Positions 40,684-49,622 of a stretch of DNA of 64,000 bases are shown here, piece after piece (the first letter of the stretch is position 1; each line of letters begins with the position of its first letter). The DNA is from VRUE01 sp963817945 (GTDB lineage Bacteria; Actinomycetota; Thermoleophilia; Solirubrobacterales; 70-9), in the NCBI GenBank assembly GCA_963817945.1, contig CAWFQH010000005.1, positions 62,001-126,000 on the forward strand, in the 5' to 3' direction. The translations under genes and the position numbers were made by a program. The notes beneath the pieces were generated by a model that was not told the DNA's origin, made no database searches, and worked only from the letters and a program-made list of their open reading frames with translations.

Positions 40684-41208
40684 TCAGTCCGCTCTACCCC
40701 GACGAGCCCGGGCCGGCTGGCGACTGCGCCAGGCCAGAGCCGGCAACGACCGCAGGAGGATCGAGAGGGTCCGGCGAAAGACCGGCAGGTCCGCGGCGGC
40801 AGCACACTCGATCTCATCCATCCACTCGTCGATCGCTTCGTCGCGGACGTCCTTTGGCAGAAGGCGATTTGCGATCTTCAGCACGGAGCGGCACTTGGCG
40901 ACCTTCTTGACAGGGGCTGATTGGGCGCTGTCATGCCGGCGGAGATAGGCCTCCCACTCGTTGTGAATTGCCGTATGGACCTCTGAACCTGTTGTGATCA
41001 GCTCCAGCCGCCAGCTCTCGATGGCCCAGGGGACCCTCAGCCCATTCACTCTTGCCTCGAGATCGAGTGCCCTCTCGACCAATCGGCGCTCGAGCGAGTC
41101 CGAGGCACCCGGAGACGTGAGTTCCGCCAGCTCGCGGTGATCCACCGGACAGGGCAAGCTCAGACCACGGTTGCCCTCCAGCGTTATGTCGAACACGACC
41201 ACGCTCAT
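40684..41208 (-). CDS. Protein of the PadR operon with ERxDEW-like motif
   Basis: 174 residues, with a soluble N-terminal part and a C-terminal motif (NRLLPKDVRDEAIDEWMDEI) followed by a hydrophobic segment, as in the next gene. ATG 41208 overlaps the padR stop (ATGA). PadR regulators are often followed by membrane-associated partner proteins of this kind. Function unknown. Confidence 0.6.
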   Translation of the reverse strand: MSVVVFDITLEGNRGLSLPCPVDHRELAELTSPGASDSLERRLVERALDLEARVNGLRVPWAIESWRLELITTGSEVHTAIHNEWEAYLRRHDSAQSAPVKKVAKCRSVLKIANRLLPKDVRDEAIDEWMDEIECAAAADLPVFRRTLSILLRSLPALAWRSRQPARARRGRAD

Positions 41209-41519
41209 GCCGCACCCGACCATCCCGGCGCCAGTAGGCGCAGGGCCTGGCGCTGCTCAGCCGTCGCAGCCTGCGCTGCGCGCCGACCCTCTCCGGTCAG
41301 CTCGTAGTAGCGGCGGCGGCGGCGCTGCCGCCCGGCCTCCACCTCGGCCCAATGACTCTTGACGAAGCCTTCGTTTTCGAGACGACGCAGGATCGGATAA
41401 ATCGTCCCGGACGGCAGATCGGTCGCCTCCGCGAGCTCGAAGCCGTACGTCTGGTCGCTGGGAGCGTCGAGAAACGCCTGAAAGACCAGGCGCGTCGCCA
41501 TGCTGGGCTTGCGGGGCAT
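41205..41519 (-). CDS. PadR-family transcriptional regulator
   Basis: The 104-residue winged-helix protein has YGFELAEATDLPSGTIYPILRRLENEGFVKSHW (helix-turn-helix and wing) and a basic RQRRRRRYYELTGEGR strand, typical of PadR. It probably represses its own operon through the palindrome touching its start codon. Confidence 0.9.
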   Translation of the reverse strand: MPRKPSMATRLVFQAFLDAPSDQTYGFELAEATDLPSGTIYPILRRLENEGFVKSHWAEVEAGRQRRRRRYYELTGEGRRAAQAATAEQRQALRLLAPGWSGAA

Positions 41520-41535
41520 GTGTAGAATTCTACAC
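41520..41535. promoter_or_regulatory. PadR operator palindrome
   Basis: GTGTAGAATTCTACAC is a perfect 16-bp palindrome immediately upstream of the padR ATG (41519). It is AT-rich amid GC-rich sequence and well placed for autorepression. Confidence 0.65.
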
Positions 41536-41567
41536 TAGCTCCCTGCCGCCCGTCAAGGCAGGTCACC

Positions 41568-43153
41568 TCACTCCCACTCGATCGTGGCTGGCGGCTTGGA
41601 GGAGATGTCGAGCGCCACTCTGTTCACATCGCTGACCTCGTTGATGATCCGGTTGGAGACCTTCTCCAGGAGGTCGTAGGGGAGACGGGCCCAGTCGGCG
41701 GTCATCGCGTCGTCGGAGGTGACGGCGCGGATCACGATCGGGTAGGCGTAGGTGCGGCCGTCGCCCTGGACGCCGACAGAGCGCACCACGGGGAGCACAC
41801 AGAAGGACTGCCAGAGCTGGCGGTAGAGCTCGGCGGCGCGGATCTCCTCTTGGAGGATCGCGTCGGCGGCGCGGAGAATGTCGAGCCGCTCCCTCGTCAC
41901 CTCGCCGCCGACGATGCGGATCGCCAGGCCCGGGCCGGGGAAGGGTTGGCGCCAGACCATCCGCTCCGGCATGCCCAGCTCGGCACCGACCGCCCGCACC
42001 TCGTCCTTGAACAGCATCCGCAGCGGCTCGACCAGGTCGAGTCCGAGGTCCTCGGGCAGCCCGCCGACGTTGTGGTGGGACTTGATCGTCGCCGCGGCGT
42101 CGCTGCCGCCGGACTCAATCACGTCCGAGTAGAGCGTGCCCTGCACCAGGTAGGTGGCGTCCTCAATCTTCTCCGCCTCCTCCTCGAAGACGCGGATGAA
42201 CTCCTCGCCGATGATCTTGCGCTTGGTCTCCGGATCGTCGACGCCGGCGAGCCGGGCGAGGAAGCGCTCTTCGGCGTCGACGTGGACGAGCGGGATGCCG
42301 AACTGCTGGAAGGCCTCGACCACCTGCTCGGCCTCGTTCAGCCGCATCAGCCCGTGGTCGACGAAGACGCAGGTGAGCCGCTCTCCCACCGCCTTGTGGA
42401 CGAGCAGAGCCGCCACCGAGGAGTCGACGCCGCCGGAGAGGCCGCAGACCAGTCGCCCCTCGCCGACCTGGGTGCGGATCTTCTCGACCTGTTCGGCGAT
42501 GACGGACTCGGCCGACCACTCGTCCTCGCAGCCTGCAATGTCGCGCAGGAAGCGAGTCAGGACCTCGGTGCCGTACGGCGTGTGGACGACCTCCGGGTGG
42601 AACTGGATTCCGTAGAGCCCGCGGTCGGGGTTCTCGCAGGCGGCGACCGGCGAGCCCGGCGTCGAGGCCAACGCGGCGAAGCCCTCGGGCGGCTCGAAGA
42701 CGCTGTCGCGGTGGCTCATCCAGCAGCTCTGCTCCTCGGGCAGACCGCCGAGCAGGCGGCCGCCGTCGTCGCGCAGGGTCAGCTCCGCGCGCCCGAACTC
42801 GCCCGCCTCGGCCCCCTCGACCCTCCCCCCAGCTCCTGGACCATGACCTGCATGCCGTAACAGATGCCCAGGATCGGGACGTCGAGGTCGAGCAGCTCGG
42901 TCGGGAACGGCGGCGCCCCGGGCTCGTATACCGAAGCGGGGCCGCCGGAGAGGACGATTCCCTTCGGCTTGCGAGCGCGGATCGAATCGACCGCGGCAGT
43001 CGCCGGCAGCAGCTCCGAGAAGACGCCGCATTCGCGGATCCGGCGCGCGATCAGCTGCGAGTACTGGCCCCCAAAATCGAGGACCAGCACCTCCTCGGAG
43101 GCCTGGGCCGGCGCCGTCGGAGCGCCGGCCTCAGTCGTCGGCGACTCCAACAC
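41568..43153 (-). CDS. guaA: GMP synthase (glutamine-hydrolysing), frameshifted
   Basis: GuaA aminates XMP to GMP. The N-terminal glutaminase has LDFGGQYSQLIARRIRE and GICYGMQVM with the catalytic Cys; later parts give FHPEVVHTPYG, LSGGVDSSVAALL (ATP pyrophosphatase loop) and the C-terminal dimer domain ending SSKPPATIEWE. The frame breaks at a C run, 42825-42830 (six C). With seven, QELGGRVEGAEAGEF reads through. A lost base in the homopolymer is therefore likely. About 528 residues when repaired. The GTG at 43153 overlaps the end of guaB3. Confidence 0.9.
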
Positions 43154-44336
43154 CGGCCGAGACCGCGGCGCGGCCGTTGGAGCCCATCCCGACCGCCTGC
43201 TCGTTCTGCAGCTTCTTGCCCTCGCTCTGCAGCGCCGGCGCAACCATTACCTCGGCCCGCTGGAAGGAGCGGATGTCCTCGTAGCCACAGGTGGCCATCG
43301 AGGTTTTCAACGCCCCCATCAGGTTGAAGGTGCCGTCGTTCTCCTGGGCTGGGCCGAGCAGGATCTCCTCCATCGTGCCGTCCTGCATGGTGGAGACCCG
43401 GGTCCCGCGCGGCAGCGAGGGATGAAAGGTGGCCATGCCCCAGTGGAAGCCGCGCCCCGGCGCCTCCTTGGCACGGGCCAGCGGCGAGCCGACCATCACC
43501 GAGTCGGCGCCGGTGGCGATCGCCTTGGAGACGTCGCCGCCGGTCCGCATGCCGCCGTCGGCGATCACGTTGACGTACTCGCCGGTCTCCAGCATGTGCT
43601 GAGCCCGCGCTGCCGCAACGTCGGCGATCGCGGTCGCCTGCGGGACGCCGATCCCGAGCACGCCGCGGGTCGTGCAGGCGGCACCCGGGCCGACGCCGAC
43701 CAAGACGCCGACGGCGCCGGTGCGCATCAGATGCAGCCCGGTCGAGTAGGAGGCACAGCCGCCGACCACGGTCGGGACTGGCACTTCGGCGATGAACTCC
43801 TTCAGGTTGAGCGGCTCGACTGTGGTCGAGACGTGTTCGGCCGAGATCACCGTGCCCTGGATGACGAGGATGTCGATCCCGGCCTCGACCGCGATCTCGT
43901 AGTGCTCGCGCACCTTCTGCGGCGTCAGCGAGCCGCAGGCAACGGCGCCGCGCTCCTTGATCTCGGCGACCCGCCGACCGATCAACTCCGGCTTGACCGG
44001 CTCGGTGTAGATCTCCTGCATGATCCGCGTCGCCTCGTGCTTGGGGGCTGAGGCAACCTTCTCCAGCTGCTCCTCAGCGTTCTCGAAGCGGGTCCAGATC
44101 CCCTCCAGGTTGAGCACGCCGAGGCCACCCAGCTCGTTGACGAGGACTGCGGTGTCGGGGCTGACGACCCCGTCCATCGCCGAGGCCACGAGGGGCAGCT
44201 CAAAGCGATACGGACCGAGAGTCCAGCTGATGTCTATGTCGTCGGGATCGCGGGTGCGGCGCGACGGAACGATCGCGATGTCATCGAATCCGTAGGCGCG
44301 CCTCCCTTTCTTGCCTCGACCGATGTCGATCTCCAA
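43131..44336 (-). CDS. guaB3: GuaB3-type IMP dehydrogenase family protein
   Basis: The 401-residue TIM-barrel protein lacks the CBS pair of classical GuaB and resembles the actinobacterial GuaB3 (IMP dehydrogenase-related) group. It has ASAMDGVVSPDTAVLVNELGG, the catalytic loop GVGPGAACTTRGVLGIGVPQ with the active-site Cys, and ADGGMRTGGDVSKAIATGAD. Adjacent and overlapping guaA, so it belongs to guanine nucleotide synthesis or salvage. Whether it is a dehydrogenase or a GMP-reductase-like enzyme cannot be told. Confidence 0.88.
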   Translation of the reverse strand: MEIDIGRGKKGRRAYGFDDIAIVPSRRTRDPDDIDISWTLGPYRFELPLVASAMDGVVSPDTAVLVNELGGLGVLNLEGIWTRFENAEEQLEKVASAPKHEATRIMQEIYTEPVKPELIGRRVAEIKERGAVACGSLTPQKVREHYEIAVEAGIDILVIQGTVISAEHVSTTVEPLNLKEFIAEVPVPTVVGGCASYSTGLHLMRTGAVGVLVGVGPGAACTTRGVLGIGVPQATAIADVAAARAQHMLETGEYVNVIADGGMRTGGDVSKAIATGADSVMVGSPLARAKEAPGRGFHWGMATFHPSLPRGTRVSTMQDGTMEEILLGPAQENDGTFNLMGALKTSMATCGYEDIRSFQRAEVMVAPALQSEGKKLQNEQAVGMGSNGRAAVSAGVGVADD

Positions 44337-44375
44337 ATTGGACCTCCAGGGCAGGGATGGCGGTGAACAGCCAGC

Positions 44376-45332
44376 CTACACTTCCGCGTGGACCTCCAAG
44401 TCCCGCACCTCGACCTCGTCGAGGAGGCGCTCGACCTGGTTGCGATCGACGGTGCCGGCGCCGAAGTGCTGGGTCGACTCGGCGCCGCTGGCGACCCCGT
44501 AGACGAGGCATTCCTCCGGCTCGCGCCCGTCGTAGCGGGCCGCCGTGTAGCCGGCCAGAAAGGCGTCTCCGGAGCCGACCGTGGAGACGGGGTCGAGCGC
44601 CCGCGTGCGCACTTCGAGGAAGCGCCGCTCGGCACCCTCGCCGACCACGGCCACGCAGCCGTCCGGTCGGGTGATCGCCGCTTCCCCCGCCCCCAGGCGG
44701 ACCAGCTCGGAAAGCCCGCGGCGAAGGTCTTCGCCGTCGGTGAACTCCTGCCCGACCAGCTCCTCGGCCTCGCGCTCGTTGGGGGTGACGACGGAGGCGC
44801 CGGCACGCAGCCCGGCCAGCATCGCCTCGCCCTCGGAGTCGAGGATCGTGATCACGTCGCGTTCGCGCAGCTCCTCGACCAGGCGCGCGTAGAGGTCGTC
44901 GCCGGTGCCCGGCGGCAGGGTCCCGGCCAGCACGCAGATCTTTGCGCCCTCGGCGAGATATCGCAGCCGCTCGACGAAGCGCTCGACCTCCTCGGGGCTG
45001 ACTGCCGGGCCACGCTCGTTGATCTCGGTCTGCACGCCCGAGGTCGGGTCGACGACGGCGAGGTTGATCCGCGTCTCGCCGGCGATCCAGGTGAGGTCCT
45101 TGGGAATCGACTCGTTGCGCAGCTCCTCGAGCACGCGGTTGCCGGTAGGGCCGCCGGCAAAGCCGGTGGCGATCACGGGCCGCCCGAGCAGGCGCAGGGC
45201 GCGGGCCACGTTGATCCCCTTGCCGCCAGCGACGGTACGGCTCTCGACCGCCCGGTGGCGATGCCCGAGCCTGAAGTTCGGAACCGCGACGGTGCGGTCG
45301 ATCGCGGCGTTGAGGGTGACGGTGAGGATCAT
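44376..45332 (-). CDS. 1-phosphofructokinase/tagatose-6-phosphate kinase family
   Basis: The 318-residue PfkB-fold kinase starts MILTVTLNAAIDRTVAV and has VAGGKGINVARALRLLG, LAGTLPPGT, VTPNEREAEELVG and the catalytic VGSGDAFLAGY. The N-terminus fits the FruK/LacC branch, with a hexose phosphate as substrate. No PTS gene is nearby. Its ATG overlaps the carboxypeptidase stop (ATGA). Confidence 0.87.
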   Translation of the reverse strand: MILTVTLNAAIDRTVAVPNFRLGHRHRAVESRTVAGGKGINVARALRLLGRPVIATGFAGGPTGNRVLEELRNESIPKDLTWIAGETRINLAVVDPTSGVQTEINERGPAVSPEEVERFVERLRYLAEGAKICVLAGTLPPGTGDDLYARLVEELRERDVITILDSEGEAMLAGLRAGASVVTPNEREAEELVGQEFTDGEDLRRGLSELVRLGAGEAAITRPDGCVAVVGEGAERRFLEVRTRALDPVSTVGSGDAFLAGYTAARYDGREPEECLVYGVASGAESTQHFGAGTVDRNQVERLLDEVEVRDLEVHAEV

Positions 45333-46564
45333 CTCTTACGGCTCCTCCCGAGAGCTCCAGCGATCAGTATCGCGGACAATGCCAGCAGTAGCCAGAGCGC
45401 GTTGTCACCGAGGAAGCTGCGCGCCCGCTGCCAGCCACTCGCCTTCGGGACCGCGCGGGCAGCGCGCAGCGGCACCGAAGCGACCTTTAGCCCGTCGACG
45501 AGCACCGTCGCCCGGCCGAGCTCAGCGCCGCGCCGCAGCGGTCCCTCGACCTCATCGGGAGCCCGCACCGCCACCCGCAGGCGCTGGCCGCGGCGCACCC
45601 CGACCGCGACCGTGCGCGCGGCGCGCAGCGGCAGCTCCTCGCCCGTGTAGCGGATCGAGGGCTCCGCGAGTGCGGCGCCTGCCCGGATCGGCAGTTCGCG
45701 GCGGTAGAGCGAGAAGCCATAAGTGAGCAGCTCCTCGGTCTCGCCGTCGCGAGCGGCTTCGCTGGTCGTGCCGAGGACAGCCGAGATCAACTGCACGCCA
45801 TCGAGCCGGCCGGCGCCGACCAGGACGTAGCCCGCGTCCAGCGTGAACCCGGTCTTGATCCCGTTGGCCCAGGGCAGGCTGTAGAGGAGGTCGTTTCGGG
45901 TCGCGATGCGGCGGGGCGGGCGCAAGCTGCGCAGGACCGCGCGGCGGGTGGCGGCGATCTTGGCGAAGACCGGGATGTCGAGCAGCCGCCGGCCGAGCAC
46001 AGTCAGGTCGTAGGCGCTCGAGTAGTTGCCGGGCTCGTCGAGCCCGATCGGATTGGCGTAATGGGTGTCGCTCAGCCCGAGCGCCGCTGCGTAGCGGTTC
46101 ATCTCCCGCACGAAGCGCCCTTCCGAGCCGGCCGCCGCCAGCGCCAGGTCGTAGGCGGCATCGTTGCCGCTGCGCAGGATCAGGCCGTAGAGCAGGTCGC
46201 GCACGCTGATCCGCTGCCCCGGCCGCAGCTCCAGCAGCGACTCCGCGAAGCTGCTGGCCGGATAGGGGGCGGCCCTGACGACCCGGCTCAGCGGCAGCTC
46301 CTTCAGCGCCACATAGGCGGTCATCAGCTTCGTCGTACTGGCGACCGGCAGCCGCATCGAAGCGTCGTCGGCCGCCAGCACCTCGCCATCTCTAGCGTCG
46401 ATGAGCGCCCATGCACGGGCCTCTAGCTTGGGCGTCTCCTCCGCGGGTGGCGCCGGGGGCAGTACCTCGCCCGCAGCCTGCGAGGACGAGGTGCTGCCCC
46501 CGGCGCCAGGACCCGCGGCCAGAGCCGCCACGAGCAGCAGCGCCGCAATGCGACGGGCGCTCAC
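45329..46564 (-). CDS. D-alanyl-D-alanine carboxypeptidase (PBP5/DacA-like)
   Basis: The 411-residue S11 peptidase trims the stem pentapeptide. It has a signal peptide (RRIAALLLVAALAAG), then STTK (in PVASTTKLMTAYVALKE), SGNDAAYDLA and KTGFTLDAGYV, followed by a beta-rich domain and a C-terminal helix (ALWLLLALSAILIAGALG) as anchor. Between the signal peptide and the catalytic domain, palindromic element copy C encodes a Gly/Ser/Pro linker (GAGGSTSSSQAAGEVLPPAP). GTG 46564 overlaps the LysM stop (GTGA). Confidence 0.9.
   Translation of the reverse strand: MSARRIAALLLVAALAAGPGAGGSTSSSQAAGEVLPPAPPAEETPKLEARAWALIDARDGEVLAADDASMRLPVASTTKLMTAYVALKELPLSRVVRAAPYPASSFAESLLELRPGQRISVRDLLYGLILRSGNDAAYDLALAAAGSEGRFVREMNRYAAALGLSDTHYANPIGLDEPGNYSSAYDLTVLGRRLLDIPVFAKIAATRRAVLRSLRPPRRIATRNDLLYSLPWANGIKTGFTLDAGYVLVGAGRLDGVQLISAVLGTTSEAARDGETEELLTYGFSLYRRELPIRAGAALAEPSIRYTGEELPLRAARTVAVGVRRGQRLRVAVRAPDEVEGPLRRGAELGRATVLVDGLKVASVPLRAARAVPKASGWQRARSFLGDNALWLLLALSAILIAGALGRSRKR
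46441..46518 (-). repeat. Palindromic repeat element, copy C (inside carboxypeptidase gene)
   Basis: A 78-bp relative of copies A and B. Outer arms CCGCGGGT (46441-46448) and ACCCGCGG (46511-46518) pair. The inner arms are GCCGGGGGCAG and CTGCCCCCGGC, different from GGACGAGGGG/CCCCTCGTCC in A and B but again complementary. The CCTCGCCCGCAGC and CGAGGACGAGG blocks are shared. Confidence 0.75.
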
Positions 46565-46878
46565 CGCAGTTTCAGCTTTTCGCCCGAGACCAAGATCTGT
46601 GGATCGACGCCCGGGTTGAGCTCCTCGATGCGAGAAACGGGGACACCCGTCTCGCTGGCGATCGAGGTGAGGGTGTCGCCGTTCTGGACGACATAGGCCT
46701 TGGCGGCCTTGCCCTTTCCGCCCCCTCCCTGTTTCACCTGCCCGGAGCGGTCGCTTCTGGAGCTTCCGTCGTCGTCGTCGCCGATCGAGCCGGCAACCAC
46801 GATTGCCAGCAGAAGAAAGCCGACGACGAGTGCGGCCACGGCGAGGGCCCGGGCGGGAGCTGAGGAGCGCTGACTCAT
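46561..46878 (-). CDS. Membrane-anchored LysM protein
   Basis: The 105-residue protein has one N-terminal helix (ALAVAALVVGFLLLAIVVAG), an Asp/Ser/Gly linker and a LysM domain (YVVQNGDTLTSIASETGVPVSRIEELN...). It probably binds peptidoglycan outside the membrane. It is coupled to pyrF upstream (ATGA) and to the carboxypeptidase downstream (GTGA). Confidence 0.88.
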   Translation of the reverse strand: MSQRSSAPARALAVAALVVGFLLLAIVVAGSIGDDDDGSSRSDRSGQVKQGGGGKGKAAKAYVVQNGDTLTSIASETGVPVSRIEELNPGVDPQILVSGEKLKLR

Positions 46879-47756
46879 GAGACCTCCCAGACCGCCCTGC
46901 GGAGCCTCTCCGCGGCCGCGGCCGGATCTGGATCGGCGGCAATGCTACGCGAAGCGGCGACCAATCCAGAAGCCCGGCCGGCCGAGAAGGCGGGACCGAG
47001 CAGCTCCGGCCGGCCGCCCTGGGCGCCGAACCCCGGGATGAGGAAGATTGAACGCGGCATCAGCTCGCGCAGGCGACCGATGTGGTCGGGTTCGGTGGCG
47101 CCGACAACGGCCCCCATGCCGCTCAGCCCGGCGCTGCCGATGAGGCGTCCGGCGAACCCGTCGACGAGCGCCGCCAGTTGCTCGTGCAGAGGCTGCTCCG
47201 GCGCCGGCAGGTCCTCGACGTCGGCGGCGCCTGGGTTGCTGGTGCGGACGAGGGTGAAGACGCCGGCGCCCGCGTTCTCCGCGGCGGCAACCAGCGGCTC
47301 CAGGGCGTCGCGGCCGAGCAGCGGGTTGGCGGTGAAGGCGTCGGCGCCGAGTCCCGCTACCGGCCCCCACGGGGTCGGGGTCTCGCCGACCAGAGCCTGC
47401 GCGTAGGCGGCGGCGGTGACGGGGACGTCACCGCGCTTGCCGTCGGCGATCGTCAGCAGCCCGGCCTCCCGGGCTGCTGCGCAGACGTCGCCCAGGGCCG
47501 CCCACCCTGGCGCGCCGAGGCGCTCGAAGCAAGCAAGCTGGGGCTTGACCGCAACGCAGGCAGGGCCCGCCCGCTCGATCAGCGACCGGCAGTGGTCGGT
47601 GACGGCCGCGGCGGCGGACTCGGCCGCCGACGCGGAAGGCCCGGTCGAGCCCGACTCGTCCGGCGCCAGCTGGGCCGGGTCCGGATCGAGGCCGAGACAG
47701 ATCTGGCTGCGGCGCTCCTCGACGAGCGCCGCCAGCCGATCTGCAAAAGGAGGCAC
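46875..47756 (-). CDS. pyrF: Orotidine-5'-phosphate decarboxylase (type 2)
   Basis: PyrF makes UMP. The 293-residue enzyme belongs to the longer type 2 group found in actinobacteria. CLGLDPDPAQL, CVAVKPQLACFE and the catalytic ADGKRGDVPVTAAAYAQ (Asp-Lys-x-x-Asp) are visible, and PGFGAQGG binds the phosphate. ATG 47756. Confidence 0.92.
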   Translation of the reverse strand: MPPFADRLAALVEERRSQICLGLDPDPAQLAPDESGSTGPSASAAESAAAAVTDHCRSLIERAGPACVAVKPQLACFERLGAPGWAALGDVCAAAREAGLLTIADGKRGDVPVTAAAYAQALVGETPTPWGPVAGLGADAFTANPLLGRDALEPLVAAAENAGAGVFTLVRTSNPGAADVEDLPAPEQPLHEQLAALVDGFAGRLIGSAGLSGMGAVVGATEPDHIGRLRELMPRSIFLIPGFGAQGGRPELLGPAFSAGRASGLVAASRSIAADPDPAAAAERLRRAVWEVS

Positions 47757-47767
47757 TACTGGGCTTC

Positions 47768-47818
47768 GCCCGGACTCACTTCGCGAAGAGTCAGACTGTG
47801 ACGCTCGCGAGTCCGGGC
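47768..47818 (-). terminator. Inverted repeat between hup and pyrF
   Basis: GCCCGGACTC (47768-47777) and GAGTCCGGGC (47809-47818) pair across a 31-base loop that contains more weak pairing. It starts 9 bases past the hup stop, so it may terminate or process that transcript. There is no T tract. Confidence 0.4.
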
Positions 47819-47826
47819 TCAGGGGC

Positions 47827-48105
47827 TCAGCCCTTGACCTTGGACTTCAGCGCCGAGCCGGCAGAGAAGCGGGGAACCCTGCCGCCCGGGATCGTGATTC
47901 GCTCGCCGGTGCGGGGGTTGACGCCCTGGCGCGGCCCGCGCTCGGCGACATGGAATTTGCCGAAGCCGGTGAAGCTCACTTCGCCACCGTTGCTCAGCGC
48001 ATCGGTGATCGTCTCGAGCACCGCGTCGACCGCGTCGCTCGCGGCTTTCTTGCTGCCCATCCGGTCGTCAGCTGCCAGTTGGTCCAGAAACTCAGCCTTG
48101 GTCAC
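47827..48105 (-). CDS. hup: Nucleoid-associated protein HU
   Basis: The 92-residue HU-family DNA-bending protein starts VTKAEFLDQLA and has VSFTGFGKFHVAERGPRQGVNPRTGERITI, which covers the DNA-binding arm. GTG 48105 follows a strong GGAGGAG 8 bases upstream, which decides the start against a longer frame. The Lys-rich tail seen in mycobacterial HU is absent. Confidence 0.93.
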   Translation of the reverse strand: MTKAEFLDQLAADDRMGSKKAASDAVDAVLETITDALSNGGEVSFTGFGKFHVAERGPRQGVNPRTGERITIPGGRVPRFSAGSALKSKVKG

Positions 48106-48215
48106 GTCGATGCTCCTCCGTCGGGGGTTGCGGTCGGGCGGCAATCTAACAGCGCCCACGGCGTAAAGCGTCCCTGCGCAGGCTCCAGCCCGTGGCAAGG
48201 CTGGAGTGCGGGTTC

Positions 48216-49571
48216 TCAGGAGCCACCGATCGACATCTCGCCGATCAGCAGCGGCGCCACGCTGACCGAGCCCCCGAACGGGACCCAGCGTGGCGTGGCG
48301 CCGACGGCGCGGATTGCCTTCAGCATCGAGACCAGGTCGCTGGCGATGGTGAACTCGCGCAGCGGCTCGGCCAGGGTGCCCCCGCGGATCGCCCGCCCAG
48401 AAGCGCCGACGGAGAAGACGCCGGAAACTGGGTTGACACCGGCGTGGAGGCCGGCGACATCGCTGACGAAGACGCCCTCCCCCGCCTCCCTCAGCAGGCC
48501 GTCGAAGCCGAGCTCACCCGGCATGACGATCAGGTTCGAGGCCGAGACCGATGGCGGCCCGCGGTAGCCGGAGCGACCTGCGTTGCCGGTCGACTCGGCC
48601 CCGCCGCGCCGCGCCGTGTAGGTGTCGTAGAGGTAGCTGAGGAGCCTTCCCTCCTCGATCAGCGGCGTTCGTCGCCGCGGTACACCCTCCGCGTCGACCG
48701 GGGCCGAAGCGAAGCCCTGCGGGTCGAGCCCGTCATCGCGCAGCGCGAAGGCATTCGCAAGCAACCGGCTCCCCGGTCATGCCGGCCAGTGGCGAGCGGC
48801 CTCGCTGCACCGCGCTGGCGCCCAGCGCCCCGCCGATCAGGCCGACGAAGCTCGCGGCAACCGTCGGGTCAAGGACGACGGGACAGGCACGAGAGGCCGG
48901 CTTGCGAGAGCCGATCATTTCCGTCGCTCGCTCGCCCGCCTCGCGGCCGATCGCGGCCGGATCGAGCCCGGCGGGCCCGCGCGCAAGCCCAAACCCGAGG
49001 CCGGTCTCGCGGCTCTCCCCGCCGTCGGCCAGGGCCTGTGCGTAGGCGTAGCAGCTCGAATCCTCGTACTCGCTTGCAGCGCCGCTGGAGCCGGCGATCG
49101 CCACCTGCTCATCGCTGTCGACGTAGACCGCCTGCTCGACGCCGAGCACGCGCCGGTCGAAGCCGACGGCAGAATGCTCGACCGCGATCGCCAACTCCGC
49201 CGCCGCATCGGTGCTCAGCTCGGCGACCGAGGGATCCCGCAGGCCGCTCACGAGCGGCGGCTCGCCGATGGCAGCCGGCGGCCCTGCGTGCTCGTCGGAG
49301 TCGGCGACGCGAGCCGCCTCGACAGCGCGCGAGGCGATCGCTGCGACTCCGGAGGGGGAGAAGTCGGTCCCGAAGCCGTAGCCGACGCGGCCCTCGATCC
49401 ACGCCCGGATGCCGATGCCCCGCTGGGTTGCTGCGCCGAGGCTCTCGATCGCGCCGCCGTGGGCGCGCACCTCGCGCCTGGCGGCTTCGCTTGCGTAGGC
49501 CTCGGCGTCGCCGGCGCCGCCTCGATCGCCGCCTCGACAGCCCGCCGCGCCAGCTCCAGGTCAACGGTCAT
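48216..49571 (-). CDS. tldE: TldE/PmbA metalloprotease-like subunit, two frameshifts
   Basis: TldD and TldE form a protease that processes modified peptides. TldE lacks the HExxxH zinc site. The frame is broken twice: near 49513 (one base missing, between EAAIEAA and GDAEAYASEAARREV) and near 48762 (one base extra, between TGEPV and NAFALRDDG). Restoring both gives 451 residues, the family's usual length. It has the expected GYGFGTDFSPSG and C-terminal ASNLIVMPGELGFDGLL plus FSVGASGRAIRGG. ATG 49571. Confidence 0.82.
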
Positions 49572-49622
49572 GAAACGCTCCGAGTTCGCCTTTTGTCGCC
49601 CTATGTTTGACAAACGTCGAGT

